This document shows positions 21,286 to 30,179 of a stretch of DNA of 64,000 nucleotides, one piece after another. The position numbers and the translations under genes were made by a program. Below the pieces are notes generated by a model, which did no database searches, was not told the origin of the DNA, and saw only the letters and a list, made by a program, of their open reading frames with translations. Position 1 is the stretch's first letter, and every line of letters starts with the position of its first letter. The DNA is from Plasmopara viticola. Lineage: Eukaryota > Oomycota > Peronosporomycetes > Peronosporales > Peronosporaceae. Location: contig MBPM02000003.1 in NCBI GenBank assembly GCA_001695595.3, positions 1 through 64,000 of the forward strand, in the 5' to 3' direction.

Positions 21286-21431
21286 GGGGATGTAGCTCAA
21301 ATGGTAGAGCGCTCGCTTAGCATGCGAGAGGTACAGGGATCGATACCCTGCTTCTCCAGGCGTGTGTAGTATAGTGGTCAGTACCTCACCTTGTGGCGGT
21401 GATATCCCTGGTTCGAATCGGGGCACGCGCA
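21286..21431 (+). tRNA. tRNA-Ala(AGC)+tRNA-His(GTG), unit 56
   Basis: Ala 21286-21358 consensus. His 21360-21431 has C to G in the 3' T stem (gaatcggggc), opening one pair. Spacer type A. Confidence 0.95.
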
Positions 21432-21586
21432 TTTCTGGACGATGTTATGTGTCGAATTGTCTGTTTTTGCTTGCAAAGGCTTTAGTAAAGCGACCTTCGA
21501 TCACATCGTGTGTGTCATAGTCAAAGCGGGATGGTGCGACGTGAACGCACTTATCTATATCTAAACGAAGTTGAGTGCAATGTACC

Positions 21587-21732
21587 GGGGATGTAGCTCA
21601 AATGGTAGAGCGCTCGCTTAGCATGCGAGAGGTACAGGGATCGATACCCTGCTTCTCCAGGCGTGTGTAGTATTGTGGTCAGTACCTCACCTTGTGGCGG
21701 TGATATCCCTGGTTCGATTCCGGGCACGCGCA
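21587..21732 (+). tRNA. tRNA-Ala(AGC)+tRNA-His(GTG), unit 57
   Basis: Ala 21587-21659 consensus. His 21661-21732 has two substitutions (D loop A to T; T loop TTCGATT). Spacer type T. Confidence 0.95.
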
Positions 21733-21887
21733 TTTCGGGACGATGTTATGTGTCGTATTGTCTGTTTTTGCTTGCAAAGGCTTTAGTAAAGCGACCTTCG
21801 ATCACATCGTGTGTGTCATAGTCAAAGCGGGATGGTGCGACGTGAACGCACTTATCTATATCTAAACGAAGTTGAGTGCAATGTACC

Positions 21888-22033
21888 GGGGATGTAGCTC
21901 AAATGGTAGAGCGCTCGCTTAGCATGCGAGAGGTACAGGGATCGATACCCTGCTTCTCCAGGCGTGTGTAGTATAGTGGTCAGTACCTCACCTTGTGGCG
22001 GTGATATCCCTGGTTCGAATCCGGGCACGCGCA
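21888..22033 (+). tRNA. tRNA-Ala(AGC)+tRNA-His(GTG), unit 58
   Basis: Ala 21888-21960, His 21962-22033; both consensus. Spacer type A. Confidence 0.97.
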
Positions 22034-22188
22034 TTTCTGGACGATGTTATGTGTCGAATTGTCTGTTTTTGCTTGCAAAGGCTTTAGTAAAGCGACCTTC
22101 GATCACATCGTGTGTGTCATAGTCAAAGCGGGATGGTGCGACGTGAACGCACTTATCTATATCTAAACGAAGTTGAGTGCAATGTACC

Positions 22189-22334
22189 GGGGATGTAGCT
22201 CAAATGGTAGAGCGCTCGCTTAGCATGCGAGAGGTACAGGGATCGATACCCTGCTTCTCCAGGCGTGTGTAGTATACTGGTCAGTACCTCCCCTTGTGGC
22301 GGTGATATCCCTGGTTCGAATCCGGGCACGCGCA
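22189..22334 (+). tRNA. tRNA-Ala(AGC)+tRNA-His(GTG), unit 59
   Basis: Ala 22189-22261 consensus. His 22263-22334 has G to C in the D loop and A to C in the anticodon stem. Spacer type A, short. Confidence 0.94.
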
Positions 22335-22487
22335 TTTCTGGACGATGTTATGTGTCGAATTTCTGTTTTGCTTGCAAAGGCTTTAGTAAAGCGACCTTCG
22401 ATCACATCGTGTGTGTCATAGTCAAAGCGGGATGGTGCGACGTGAACGCACTTATCTATATCTAAACGAAGTTGAGTGCAATGTACC

Positions 22488-22633
22488 GGGGATGTAGCTC
22501 AAACGGTAGAGCGCTCGCTTAGCATGCGAGAGGTACAGGGATCGATACCCTGCTTCTCCAGGCGTGTGTAGTATAGTGATCAGTACCTCACCTTGTGGCG
22601 GTGATATCCCTGGTTCGAATCCGGGCACGCGCA
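22488..22633 (+). tRNA. tRNA-Ala(AGC)+tRNA-His(GTG), unit 60
   Basis: Ala 22488-22560 (D loop T to C) and His 22562-22633 (D loop G to A) each carry one substitution. Spacer type A. Confidence 0.95.
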
Positions 22634-22788
22634 TTTCTGGACGATGTTATGTGTCGAATTGTCTGTTTTTGCTTGCAAAGGCTTTAGTAAAGCGACCTTC
22701 GATCACATCGTGTGTGTCATAGTCAAAGCGGGATGGTGCGACGTGAACGCACTTATCTATATCTAAACGAAGTTGAGTGCAATGTACC

Positions 22789-22934
22789 GGGGATGTAGCT
22801 CAAATGGTAGAGCGCTCGCTTAGCATGCGAGAGGTACAGGGATCGATACCCTGCTTCTCCAGGCGTGTGTAGTATAGTGGTCAGTACCTCACCTTGTGGC
22901 GGTGATATCCCTGGTTCGAATCCGGGCACGCGCA
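22789..22934 (+). tRNA. tRNA-Ala(AGC)+tRNA-His(GTG), unit 61
   Basis: Ala 22789-22861, His 22863-22934; both consensus. Spacer type T. Confidence 0.97.
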
Positions 22935-23089
22935 TTTCTGGACGATGTTATGTGTCGTATTGTCTGTTTTTGCTTGCAAAGGCTTTAGTAAAGCGACCTT
23001 CGATCACATCGTGTGTGTCATAGTCAGAGCGGGATGGTGCGACGTGAACGCACTTATCTATATCTAAACGAAGTTGAGTGCAATGTACC

Positions 23090-23235
23090 GGGGATGTAGC
23101 TCAAATGGTAGAGCGCTCGCTTAGCATGCGAGAGGTACAGGGATCGATACCCTGCTTCTCCAGGCGTGTGTAGTATACTGGTCAGTACCTCACCTTGTGG
23201 CGGTGATATCCCTGGTTCGAATCCGGGCACGCGCA
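23090..23235 (+). tRNA. tRNA-Ala(AGC)+tRNA-His(GTG), unit 62
   Basis: Ala 23090-23162 consensus. His 23164-23235 shares the D-loop G to C change of unit 59. Spacer type T. Confidence 0.96.
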
Positions 23236-23390
23236 TTTCTGGACGATGTTATGTGTCGTATTGTCTGTTTTTGCTTGCAAAGGCTTTAGTAAAGCGACCT
23301 TCGATCACATCGTGTGTGTCATAGTCAAAGCGGGATGGTGCGACGTGAACGCACTTATCTATATCTAAACGAAGTTGAGTGCAATGTACC

Positions 23391-23536
23391 GGGGATGTAG
23401 CTCAAATGGTAGAGCGCTCGCTTAGCATGCGAGAGGTACAGGGATCGATACCCTGCTTCTCCAGGCGTGTGTAGTATAGTGGTCAGTACCTCACCTTGTG
23501 GCGGTGATATCCCTGGTTCGAATCCGGGCACGCGCA
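23391..23536 (+). tRNA. tRNA-Ala(AGC)+tRNA-His(GTG), unit 63
   Basis: Ala 23391-23463, His 23465-23536; both consensus. The spacer after it is the first of the divergent right-edge type. Confidence 0.97.
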
Positions 23537-23692
23537 TTTCTGGACGATGTTATGTGTCGTATTGGCTGTTTTCTGCTTGCAAAGGCTTCAGTAAAGCGAA
23601 ATTAAACCACACCATGTGTGTCTAAGTCAAAGCTGGTGGGTGCGACGTGAACACGCTTATTTCTATCTAAACGAAGTTGAGTGCAATGTACC

Positions 23693-23838
23693 GGGGATGT
23701 AGCTCAAATGGTAGAGCGCTCGCTTAGCATGCGAGAGGTACAGGGATCGATACCCTGCTTCTCCAGGCGTGTGTAGTATAGTGGTCAGTACCTCACCTTG
23801 TGGCGGTGATATCCCTGGTTCGAATCCGGGCACGCACA
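23693..23838 (+). tRNA. tRNA-Ala(AGC)+tRNA-His(GTG), unit 64
   Basis: Ala 23693-23765 consensus. His 23767-23838 has G to A in the 3' acceptor (cacgcac). A core-type spacer follows, so core and edge spacers are interleaved here. Confidence 0.95.
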
Positions 23839-23993
23839 TTTCTGGACGATGTTATGTGTCGTATTGTCTGTTTTTGCTTGCAAAGGCTGTAGTAAAGCGA
23901 CCTTCGATCACATCGTGTGTGTCATAGTCAAAGCGGGATGGTGCGACGTGAACGCACTTATCTATATTTAAACGAAGTTGAGTGCAATGTACC

Positions 23994-24139
23994 GGGGATG
24001 TAGCTCAAATGGTAGAGCGCTTACTTAGCATGCGAGAGGTACAGGGATCGATGCCCTGCTTCTCCAGGCGTGTGTAGTATAGTGGTCAGTACCTCACCTT
24101 GTGGCGGTGATATCCCTGGTTCGAATCCGGGCACGCGCA
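23994..24139 (+). tRNA. tRNA-Ala(AGC)+tRNA-His(GTG), unit 65
   Basis: Ala 23994-24066 has three substitutions (anticodon stem CTTAC; T loop). His 24068-24139 consensus. T6 terminator follows. Confidence 0.92.
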
Positions 24140-24295
24140 TTTCTGGACGATGTTATGTGTCGTATTGTCTGTTTTTTGCTTGCCAAGGCTTCAGTAAAGC
24201 GACATTAAATCACACCATGTGTGTCTTAATCAAAGCGGGTGGGTGCGACGTGAACACACTTATTTATATCTAAACGATGTTGGGTGTAATGTACC

Positions 24296-24440
24296 GGGGA
24301 TGTAGCTCAAATGGTAGAGCGCTCGCTTAGCATGCGAGAGGTACAGGGATCGATACCCTGCTTCTCCAGGCGTGTGTAGTATTGTGGTCAGTACCTCACC
24401 TTGTGGCGGTGATATCTCGGCTCGAATCCGGGCATGCGCA
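24296..24440 (+). tRNA. tRNA-Ala(AGC)+tRNA-His(GTG), unit 66
   Basis: Ala 24296-24368 consensus. His 24370-24440 has a damaged variable loop and T stem (tctcggctcgaat). Confidence 0.9.
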
Positions 24441-24595
24441 TTTCTGGACGATGTTATGTGTCGTATTGTCTGTTTTTTGCTTGCAAAGGCTTTAGTAAAG
24501 CGACATTAAATCACATCATGTGTGTCTCAGTGAAGGCGCGAGGGTGTGACGTGAACACGCTTATTTATATCGAAACGAAGCTGATTTAATGTACC

Positions 24596-24741
24596 GGGGA
24601 TGTAGCTCAAATGGTAGAGCGCTCGCTTAGCATGCGAGAGGTACAAGGATCGATACCCTGCTTCTCCAGGCGTGTGTTGTATAGTGTTCAGTACCTCACC
24701 TTGTGGCGGTGATATCCCTGGTTCGAATCCGGGCACGCGCA
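24596..24741 (+). tRNA. tRNA-Ala(AGC)+tRNA-His(GTG), unit 67
   Basis: Ala 24596-24668 has a T-stem change (acaaggatc). His 24670-24741 has two D-arm changes. Confidence 0.92.
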
Positions 24742-24897
24742 TTTCTGGACGATGTTATGTGTCGTATTGTCTGTTTTTTGCTTGCAAAGGCTTCAGTAAA
24801 GCGAAATTAAACCACACCATGTGTGTCTAAGTCAAAGCTGGTGGGTGCGACGTGAACACGCTTATTTCTATCTAAACGATGTTGGGTGTAATGTACC

Positions 24898-25043
24898 GTG
24901 GATGTAGCTCAAATGGTAGAGCGCTCGCTTAGCATGCGAGAGGTACAGGGATCGATACCCTGCTTCTCCAGGCGTGTGTAGTATAGTGGTCAGTACCTCA
25001 CCTTGTGGTGGTGATATCCCTGGTTCGAATCCGGGCACGCGCA
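24898..25043 (+). tRNA. tRNA-Ala(AGC)+tRNA-His(GTG), unit 68
   Basis: Ala 24898-24970 starts GTGGATG, losing the G2:C71 pair; units 69 and 70 share this. His 24972-25043 has one change in the anticodon loop (TTGTGGT). Confidence 0.93.
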
Positions 25044-25199
25044 TTTCTGGACGATGTTATGTGTCGTATTGTCTGTTTTTTGCTTGCAAAGGCTTCAGTA
25101 AAGCGAAATTAAACCACACCATGTGTGTCTAAGTCAAAGCTGGTGGGTGCGACGTGAACACGCTTATTTATATCTAAACGATGTTGGGTGTAATGTACC

Positions 25200-25345
25200 G
25201 TGGATGTAGCTCAAATGGTAGAGCGCTCGCTTAGCATGCGAGAGGTACAGGGATCGATACCCTGCTTCTCCAGGCGTGTGTAGTATAGTGGTCAGTACCT
25301 CACCTTGTGGCGGTGATATCCCTGGTTCGAATCCGGGCACGCGCA
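25200..25345 (+). tRNA. tRNA-Ala(AGC)+tRNA-His(GTG), unit 69
   Basis: Ala 25200-25272 (GTGGATG start), His 25274-25345 consensus. Confidence 0.95.
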
Positions 25346-25501
25346 TTTCTGGACGATGTTATGTGTCGTATTGTCTGTTTTTTGCTTGCAAAGGCTTCAG
25401 TAAAGCGAAATTAAACCACACCATGTGTGTCTAAGTCAAAGCTGGTGGGTGCGACGTGAACACGCTTATTTATATCTAAACGATGTTGGGTGTAATGTAC
25501 C

Positions 25502-25647
25502 GTGGATGTAGCTCAAATGGTAGAGCGCTCGCTTAGCATGCGAGAGGTACAGGGATCGATACCCTGCTTCTCCAGGCGTGTGTAGTATAGTGGTCAGTAC
25601 CTCACCTTGTGGCGGTGATATCCCTGGTTCGAATCCGGGCACGCGCA
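25502..25647 (+). tRNA. tRNA-Ala(AGC)+tRNA-His(GTG), unit 70
   Basis: Ala 25502-25574 (GTGGATG start), His 25576-25647 consensus. Units 69 and 70 are near-identical 302-bp copies. Confidence 0.95.
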
Positions 25648-25695
25648 TTTCTGGACGATGTTATGTGTCGTATTGTCTGTTTTTTGCTTGCAAAG

Positions 25696-25859
25696 CCATA
25701 CACGCCAGTACCCTAATGGGGGTCTCATGTTCTGACTGGTTTTTCATAGATTGTTGATGCAAGAAAAAAATTAAGTGTGTAAGAGGGGTGGCCTTCTGGC
25801 AAAAAAAAGTCTCAATCCTTCGGCGGCTATTTCACCTTGAATATAATAATATCTCGTCT
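25696..25859. repeat. 164-bp spacer insertion, copy 1
   Basis: The spacer is interrupted after gcttgcaaag by 164 bp unrelated to the unit, ending before agtaaagcgac. A same-length copy with a few substitutions interrupts the next unit. It has no ORF and no tRNA-like boxes that I can see. Confidence 0.85.
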
Positions 25860-25976
25860 AGTAAAGCGACATTAAATCACACCATGTGTGTCTTAGTCAA
25901 AGCGGGTGGATGCGACGTGAACACATTTATTTATATCTAAACGATGTTGGGTGTAATGTACCGGGGATGTAGCTCA

Positions 25977-26240
25977 GTTGAAAGTTGTCATGTATTTAAT
26001 CTTAACACAACCTATACCTTCTCGGTTTGGCTAGGATTTCTACATTTACATTTTAAGTCTGAAGATTCTTTTTCATCTTGTTATTGCCTTATTCTTGATC
26101 GGGGTCGGAAATATTTCGCTTGGGGCCGTCCTCTCCCCAAGTCTGGTTGATTACGAAGTTTGTCCGGTGTGGGGCTCGAACCCGCAACACACACCGTGAA
26201 GACCAGAAGCATAATCCACTAACCCACGCCACCAGGTCAA
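25977..26240 (-). mobile_element. tRNA-derived SINE inserted in tRNA-Ala
   Basis: A 264-bp insertion sits inside the tRNA-Ala of unit 71. It is flanked by a perfect 14-bp duplication, GGGGATGTAGCTCA, at 25963-25976 and 26241-26254. Read on the minus strand from 26240, it starts with a tRNA-like head: a box A-like TGGCGTGGGTTAGTGGA at about 26216-26233 and a B box GGTTCGAGCCC at 26172-26182. The body is about 190 bp and has no coding potential. The 3' end has no poly(A). The target duplication and internal Pol III promoter are standard SINE marks; the family is not identified. Confidence 0.85.
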
Positions 26241-26385
26241 GGGGATGTAGCTCAAATGGTAGAGCGCTCGCTTAGCATGCGAGAGGTACAGGTACGATAC
26301 CCTGCTTCTCCAGGCGTGTGTGGTATAGTGGTCAGTACCTCACCTTGTGGCGGTGATATCCCTGGTTCGAATCCGGGCACGCGCA
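26241..26385 (+). tRNA. tRNA-Ala(AGC)+tRNA-His(GTG), unit 71
   Basis: Ala 26241-26312 is complete because the target duplication rebuilt its 5' end, but its T arm is altered (caggtacgatacc). Its upstream flank is now SINE sequence, so the TATA/CAA motifs are separated from it. His 26314-26385 has one D-arm change. Confidence 0.88.
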
Positions 26386-26433
26386 TTTCTGGACGATGTT
26401 ATGTGTCGTATTGTCTGTTTTTTGCTTGCAAAG

Positions 26434-26597
26434 CCATACACGCCAGTACCCTAATGGGGGTCTCATGTTCTAAGTAGTTGTTCCTCGATTGTTGATGCAA
26501 GAAAAAAATTAAGTGTGTAAGAGGGGTGGCCTTCTGGCAAAAAAAAGTCTCAATCCTTCGGCGGCTATTTCACCTTGAAAATAATAATATGTCGTCT
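26434..26597. repeat. 164-bp spacer insertion, copy 2
   Basis: Second copy of the 25696-25859 insertion at the identical spacer position. The insertion therefore predates a unit duplication, and the SINE landed in only one of the two copies. Confidence 0.85.
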
Positions 26598-26700
26598 AGT
26601 AAAGCGACATTAAATCACACCATGTGTGTCTTAGTCAAAGCGGGTGGGTGCGACGTGAACACATTTATTTATATCTAAACGATGTTGGGTGTAATGTACC

Positions 26701-26846
26701 GTTGATGTAGCTCAAATGGTAGAGCGCTCGCTTAGCATGCGAGAGGTACAGGGATCGATACCCTGCTTCTCCAGGCGTGTGTAGTATAGTGGTCAGTACC
26801 TCTTCTTGTGGTGGTGATTTCCCTGGTTCGAATCCGGGCATGCGCA
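26701..26846 (+). tRNA. tRNA-Ala(AGC)+diverged tRNA-His(GTG), unit 72
   Basis: Ala 26701-26773 starts GTTGATG. His 26775-26846 has broken anticodon-stem pairs (cctcttcttgtggtggtga). Confidence 0.88.
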
Positions 26847-27002
26847 TTTCTGGACGATGTTATGTGTCGTATTGTCTGCTTTTTGCTTGCAAAGGCTTCA
26901 GTAAAGCGACATTCAATCACATCATGTGTCTCTTAGTCAAAGCCGGTGGGTGCGACGTGAACACACTTATTTATATCTAAACGCTGTTGGGTGTAATGTA
27001 CC

Positions 27003-27148
27003 GGGAATGTAGCTCAAAAGGTAGAGCGCTTGCATAGCATGCGAGAGGTACAGGGATCGATGCCCTGCTTCTCCAGGCGTGTGTAGTATAGTGGTCAGTA
27101 CCTCACCTTGTGGCGGTGATATCCCTGGTTCGAATCCGGGCACGCGCA
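27003..27148 (+). tRNA. tRNA-Ala(AGC)+tRNA-His(GTG), unit 73
   Basis: Ala 27003-27075 starts GGGAATG and has anticodon-arm changes (CTTGC-ATAGCAT). His 27077-27148 consensus. Confidence 0.9.
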
Positions 27149-27304
27149 TTTCTGGACGATGTTATGTGTCGTATTGTCTGTTTTTTGCTTGCAAAGGCTT
27201 CAGTAAAGCTACATTGAATCACACCATGTGTGTCTTAGTCAAAGCGGGTGGGTGCGACGTGAACACACTTATTTATATCTAAAAGATGTTGGGTGTAATG
27301 TACC

Positions 27305-27450
27305 GGGGATGTAGCTCAAATGGTTGAGCGCTCGCTTAGCATGCGAGAGGTACAGGGATCGATACCCTGCTTCTCCAGGCGTGTGTTGTATAGTGGTCAG
27401 TACCTCACCTTGTGGCGGTGATTTCTCTAGTTCGAATCCGGGCACGCGCA
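27305..27450 (+). tRNA. tRNA-Ala(AGC)+tRNA-His(GTG), unit 74
   Basis: Ala 27305-27377 has one D-arm change. His 27379-27450 has a damaged T stem (ttctctagttcgaa). Confidence 0.9.
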
Positions 27451-27606
27451 TTTCTGGACGATGTTATGTGTCGTATTGTCTGTTTTTTGCTTGCAAAGGC
27501 TTCAGTAAAGCGTCATTAAATCACACCATGTGTGTCTTAGTCAAATCGGGATGGTGCGACGTGAACAGGCTTTTTTATATCTAAACGAAGTTGGGTGTAA
27601 TGTACC

Positions 27607-27752
27607 GGGGATGTAGCTCAAATGGTAGAGCGCTCGCTTAGCATGCGAGAGGTACAGGGATCGATACCCTGCTTCTCCAGGCGTGTGTAGTATAGTGGTC
27701 AGTACCTCACCTGGTGGCGGTGATATCCCTGGTTCGAATCCGGGCACGCGCA
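27607..27752 (+). tRNA. tRNA-Ala(AGC)+tRNA-His(GTG), unit 75 (last on plus strand)
   Basis: Ala 27607-27679 consensus. His 27681-27752 has G instead of the invariant T33 (loop TGGTGGC), which should impair function. Confidence 0.92.
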
Positions 27753-27789
27753 TTTCTGGACGATGTTACGTGTCGTATTGTCTTTTTTT

Positions 27790-28660
27790 TACTTTCAAAG
27801 GCTTTAGCATAGCCTATATACCTATCAAATCCGCAGTGTGACGCTGAAGCGGTCGCCACGATCGATCTGTTTGTCTTAGCCGTAAGTATCGGCCCTTCTT
27901 AAAATTGTATTCCTAGCGTTTAACACGGCACATTAAAATTGGATCGCCTGCTGAAGGTCCAATTCAATTTCTAGCAAATATTACACGCTTTGAGCAATTG
28001 TGCCGATAGTATATTCAATCGATATAGCAGTTGATGAAAAAGTTTGTTTACCGAACATAATTACACAATTGACGTATTAAGTTTGACTAAATGTTTATTG
28101 AAACCAACTTACGGCAACGTGGACGAGATATATCCAATCATATCGTTGTGCCCGACTTTATCAATCAGAGAGTTTTGTAAAAGAGTACAAGTGCCAACTT
28201 GGGTGTGTACTCAACAAAATTGAGAAGTAAGCGTTATTTGATCATATGATGTGTGTCTTAGTAAATCCCTAGATAATAAATTCTGTCACAATGGTATGAC
28301 GAAATAGTAAATATCGCATTTACGTTGCCGTTAGTTATTTTTTAAAAACTATTTGGCATGCTTAATACGTCAATTGTGTAATAATATTCGGTAAACAAAC
28401 CCTTTCATCGACTGCTATATCGATTAAAAAACACTATCACCACAGTTGCTCAAAGCGTGTAAGTTTTTAGGAATTTGAATTGGATCTTCAGCAGGCAATA
28501 CAATACAAATATACTGTGTGAAAGCTAGATATGCATTTGTAAGAAGTATCGATACTTACGGCTAAGAATCAGATAGTTCGATCGTGGCGACCGCTTCAGC
28601 GGCACACTGCGGATTTGATAGGTATATAGGCTGTGCTAAAGCCTTTGAAAGTAAAAAACA
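27790..28660. repeat. Large imperfect palindrome where the array flips strand
   Basis: The left arm (about 27790-28190) and right arm (about 28265-28660) are inverted copies. For example, 27812-27865 (cctatatacctatcaaatcc...) returns reversed at 28579-28632, and 28030-28082 returns reversed at 28359-28412. The arms carry frequent small differences, and about 75 bp lie at the centre. The arms are the long-spacer version of the tRNA unit. No gene is seen. Confidence 0.85.
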
Positions 28661-28690
28661 GACACTACGACACATAACATCGTCCAGAAA

Positions 28691-28837
28691 TCCGCGTGCC
28701 CGGATTCGAACCAAAAAATATCACCGCCACAAGTTGAGGTACTGACCACTATACTGCACACGCCTGGAGAAGCAGGGTATCGATCGCTATACATCTCGCA
28801 TGCTAAGCGAGCGCTCAACTTTTTGAGCTACGTCCCC
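28691..28837 (-). tRNA. tRNA-Ala(AGC)+tRNA-His(GTG), inverted unit R1
   Basis: Minus strand: Ala 28837-28765, then His 28763-28691. Both are diverged (the His T arm reads TTTTTTGG; the Ala T stem is broken). Probably a pseudogene pair. Confidence 0.85.
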
Positions 28838-28865
28838 GGTACATTACACCCAACTTCGCTTAAAA

Positions 28866-29395
28866 TACAAAGAAGCGTGTTTACGTAGCAACCTCCCGCT
28901 TTGACTAAGACACACATCATATGATCAAATGTCGCTTTCTTCTCAATTTTGTTGAGTACACACCCAAGTTGGCAATTGTACTTTCTACGCAACTCCCGGT
29001 ATGATAAAGTCGGGTACAATGATATGATAGGGAACATCTCGTCCACGTTGCGGTTAGATGGTTTTAATTAACATATAATCAAACATAATACGTCAATTTT
29101 GTAATCATGTTCGGTAAAAAAAACCTTTCGTCAACTGCTATATCGATTTAAGATACTATCGGCACAATTGCTCAAAGCGTGTAATATTAGCTAGAAATTG
29201 AACTGGTCCTTCAGCAGGCGATCTAATTCAAATGTACTGTGTCAAACGCTAGAAATTCATTTTTAAGAAGTGTCGATACTGACGGCTAAGATAAAAATAA
29301 ATCGATCATGGTGACGACTCAGCGCTACACTGTGGATTTGGTAGGTAAAAAGGCTATACTCAAGCCTTTCCAAGCAAAAAGCAGGCACTAAGACA
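28866..29395. repeat. Long spacer, second copy
   Basis: About 530 bp, in the same orientation as the right arm of the 27.8-28.7 kb palindrome and clearly related to it. For example, it carries cacacccaagttggcaattg and the taatacgtcaatttt segment. It separates inverted units R1 and R2. Confidence 0.8.
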
Positions 29396-29413
29396 CAAAA
29401 CATCGTCCAGAAA

Positions 29414-29559
29414 TGCGCGTGCCCGGATTCGAACCAGGGATGTCACCGCCACAAGGTGAGGTACTGACCACTATACTGCACACGCCTGGAGAAGCAGGGT
29501 ATCGATCCCTGTACCTCTCGCATGCTAGGCGAGCGCTTTACCATTTGTGCTACATCCCC
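29414..29559 (-). tRNA. tRNA-Ala(AGC)+tRNA-His(GTG), inverted unit R2
   Basis: Minus strand: Ala 29559-29487 (loop CTAGCAT keeps AGC; two D-arm changes), His 29485-29414 nearly consensus. One G lies between the genes, as in the plus-strand array. Confidence 0.9.
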
Positions 29560-29715
29560 GGTACATTACACCCAACTTCGTTTAGATATGTATAAGCGTG
29601 TTCACGTCGCACCATTCCGCTTTGACTATGACACACATGATATGATCGAATGTCGCTTTACTCAAGCCTTTCCAAGCAAAAAATAGGCACTACGACACAA
29701 AACATCGTCCAGAAA

Positions 29716-29861
29716 TGCGCGTGCCCGGATTCGAACCAGGGATGTCACCGCCACAAGGTGAGGTACTGACCACTATACTTCACACGCCTGGAGAAGCAGG
29801 GTATCGATCCCTGTACCTCTCGCATGCTAAGCGAGCGCTCTACCATTTGAGCTACATCCCC
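29716..29861 (-). tRNA. tRNA-Ala(AGC)+tRNA-His(GTG), inverted unit R3
   Basis: Minus strand: Ala 29861-29789 consensus, His 29787-29716 with small changes. The R2-R3 distance is 302 bp, so the short-spacer unit also exists on this arm. Confidence 0.93.
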
Positions 29862-30018
29862 GGTACATTACACCCAACTTCGTTTGGATATAGATAAGCG
29901 TGTTCACGTCGCACCATCCCGCTTTGACTAAGACACACATGATACGATCGATAGTTGCTTTACAGAAGCCTTTGTAAGCAAAAAAACAGACAATACGACA
30001 CATAACATCGTTCAGAAA

Positions 30019-30164
30019 TGCGCGTGCCCGAATTCAAGCCAGGGATATCACCGTCAAAAGGTGAGGTACTGACCACTATTCTACACAAATCTGGAGAAGC
30101 AGGGTATCGATTCCTGTACCTCTCGCATGCTAAGCGAGCGCTCTACCATCTGAGCTACATCCCC
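30019..30164 (-). tRNA. tRNA-Ala(AGC)+mutated tRNA-His, inverted unit R4
   Basis: Minus strand: Ala 30164-30092 intact apart from D-loop and T-stem changes. His 30090-30019 has a decayed acceptor and T arm, and its anticodon loop TTTTGAC shows TTG instead of GTG. The His member is probably dead. Confidence 0.85.
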
Positions 30165-30179
30165 GGTACATTACACCCA

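Larger units (their letters stand above)
4618..27790 (+). repeat. Tandem array of 76 tRNA-Ala(AGC)/tRNA-His(GTG) units
   Basis: Seventy-six head-to-tail units were followed one by one (units 0-75). In the core (about 9.3-23.5 kb) most units are exactly 301 bp and nearly identical. The left edge (4.6-8 kb) has many small indels, and the right edge (23.5-27.8 kb) has 302-bp units with a T6 run and more substitutions. Unit layout: TATA-like motif and CAA, tRNA-Ala (73 nt), one G, tRNA-His (72 nt), 32 nt, T5 run, a GCTTTAGTAAAGC palindrome, about 100 nt spacer. tRNA-Ala: AGC anticodon in loop TTAGCAT and the G3:U70 pair that identifies alanine tRNAs. tRNA-His: GTG in loop TTGTGGC and a perfect B box GGTTCGAATCC. 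Confidence 0.97.

Noticed and set aside
25696..25859. 164-bp insertion as a 5S, U1, U2, U4, U5 or U6 RNA gene
   Set aside because: None of the conserved sequences of these RNAs is present.
4618..27790. CRISPR-like or satellite-only interpretation of the regular repeats
   Set aside because: The period is about 301 bp with two folded tRNA genes per unit and no variable spacers between short repeats; the host DNA is eukaryotic.
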